From: Stenopsyche tienmushanensis
Taxonomy: Eukaryota > Arthropoda > Insecta > Trichoptera > Stenopsychidae
Length of the DNA: 64,000 nucleotides
NCBI GenBank assembly: GCA_008973525.1
Contig: WACJ01000549.1
Span: 744,001-808,000 of the forward strand
Direction: 5' to 3'
Part shown: positions 63,372 to 64,000 of the stretch, piece after piece
Layout of the letters: every line of letters begins with the position of its first letter
How positions within the stretch are numbered: the first letter of the stretch is position 1
Notes under the pieces: generated by a model
The model's input: the letters and a program-made list of their open reading frames with translations, nothing else
Told to the model about the DNA's origin: nothing
Database searches by the model: none
Translations under genes and position numbers: made by a program

Positions 63372-63446
63372 ACGGGGAGGGTTGTACAATTTCCAACGAA
63401 TGCAGAGGCCAACGTAGCTTTCAATTTTCTGTACAACCTTCTCCGT
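63372..63446 (+). ncRNA. Second RNA-hairpin candidate
   Basis: ACGGGGAGGGTTGTACA (63372-63388) pairs with TGTACAACCTTCTCCGT (63430-63446) over 17 positions. Fifteen are Watson-Crick pairs and two are G.U, both of which pair only in a plus-strand transcript. The loop is 41 bases and shows little further pairing. A stable RNA stem is seen directly. Calling it a microRNA precursor or a structured RNA is inference, and a 17-bp stem with a large loop is a weak microRNA model. Confidence 0.3.
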
Positions 63447-64000
63447 GAAGCTTCGGTCGAACGAGCGAGCTGGGCCCCATTAAATTGGCGAATTAATCTT
63501 GCCGAAATAGGGTAGATTTATTTAACGCATTCTTGGGGATGAGCCGGAAAATAAGCGTCACCTTTTTGACAGTTCATAATGCTGTGCTTGGGAAGTTTTC
63601 ATTTTTTGCCGACATCAATCAGGGTTTTAAAGGATATTTTCATGCCACCATCATCAATACTGTTTTGTTCTTGCGTATAAAACATCTTCATAAAGGGCAA
63701 CTTTTGAGGGGGCGCAAAGATGGAAGCTTAAAATATCATAGCGGCTTTAAAGCTTATAGACAATGTAAGCCTGCAAAAATATATGCATTGCTTAAATAAA
63801 AACGGAAGAATATTATTTTTTTCCGCTGAAATTTAATGCAAAGGTACGCTTCGGTTCTGCAAAAGTTTCTCTTTATCATCCCAATATTTCGTATAAATGT
63901 ATATTTTTCGTGGAAACGTTCTTAAAAAATATTTAATTAACGTTTATTAAAATCTCAATGAGAGCGCCGTTGAATAGACACAAAGGAAGCGGGAAAACTT
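63447..64000. other. Non-coding stretch at window end
   Basis: The frame at 63533-63799 (+, 88 codons) lies partly in GC-richer DNA and has no recognisable domain. I see no promoter or splice signal that would make it an exon. Confidence 0.45.

Noticed and set aside
63372..63446. Hairpin as a let-7 precursor
   Set aside because: The right arm begins somewhat like let-7 3' arms, but the almost invariant let-7 mature sequence (TGAGGTAGTAGGTTGTATAG) is not present in the left arm or elsewhere noticed in the window.

Overview
The window looks like non-coding nuclear DNA from an insect or other arthropod. It is about two-thirds A+T by eye. It has no operon-like gene packing, no ribosomal or transfer RNA gene, and no host open frame longer than about 120 codons. 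The recognisable protein sequence all comes from decayed transposable elements of types common in arthropods (mariner, Tigger/Jerky-type pogo, a second DDE element, piggyBac, and perhaps a LINE). The species cannot be named from this sequence.

Layout. 1-5.4 kb is AT-rich non-coding DNA with one SINE-like repeat. 5.4-6.4 kb holds a pogo-superfamily (Tigger/Jerky) pseudogene on the minus strand with one terminal inverted repeat. 11.77-12.31 kb holds a second DDE-transposon relic on the minus strand, in which the block around the third catalytic aspartate occurs twice. 12.3-51 kb is a long gene-free stretch carrying tRNA-like dispersed repeats, two unnamed repeat families, a possible LINE reverse-transcriptase scrap (27.15 kb) and several inverted repeats. 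The most RNA-like of these is a long G.U-compatible hairpin at 33.76-33.84 kb. 51.2-51.9 kb is a piggyBac-like relic with three copies of a GGACGTATATATACGTCC-type palindrome. 53.40-54.16 kb is the best-preserved element: an internally deleted mariner with both terminal repeats and TA target duplications. 54.2-64 kb is again non-coding, with more SINE-like copies and a second G.U-containing hairpin near 63.4 kb.

Two repeat families have tRNA-like heads (box A- and box B-like motifs) followed by a shared body. I call them family A (3 copies) and family B (about 10 copies). Two further families, C (2 copies, about 180 bp) and D (4 copies of a roughly 28 bp core), are described without a name. 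Interspersed through the AT-rich sequence are more GC-rich blocks of a few hundred bases, spaced very roughly every 2-4 kb. They contain no recognisable exons and could be older unique sequence or regulatory DNA.

No intact, functioning gene could be supported. The likely setting is intergenic space or a large intron, shaped by old transposon insertions. No new multi-gene system was found. The most testable novelties are the RNA-hairpin candidate and the lineage-specific repeat families.
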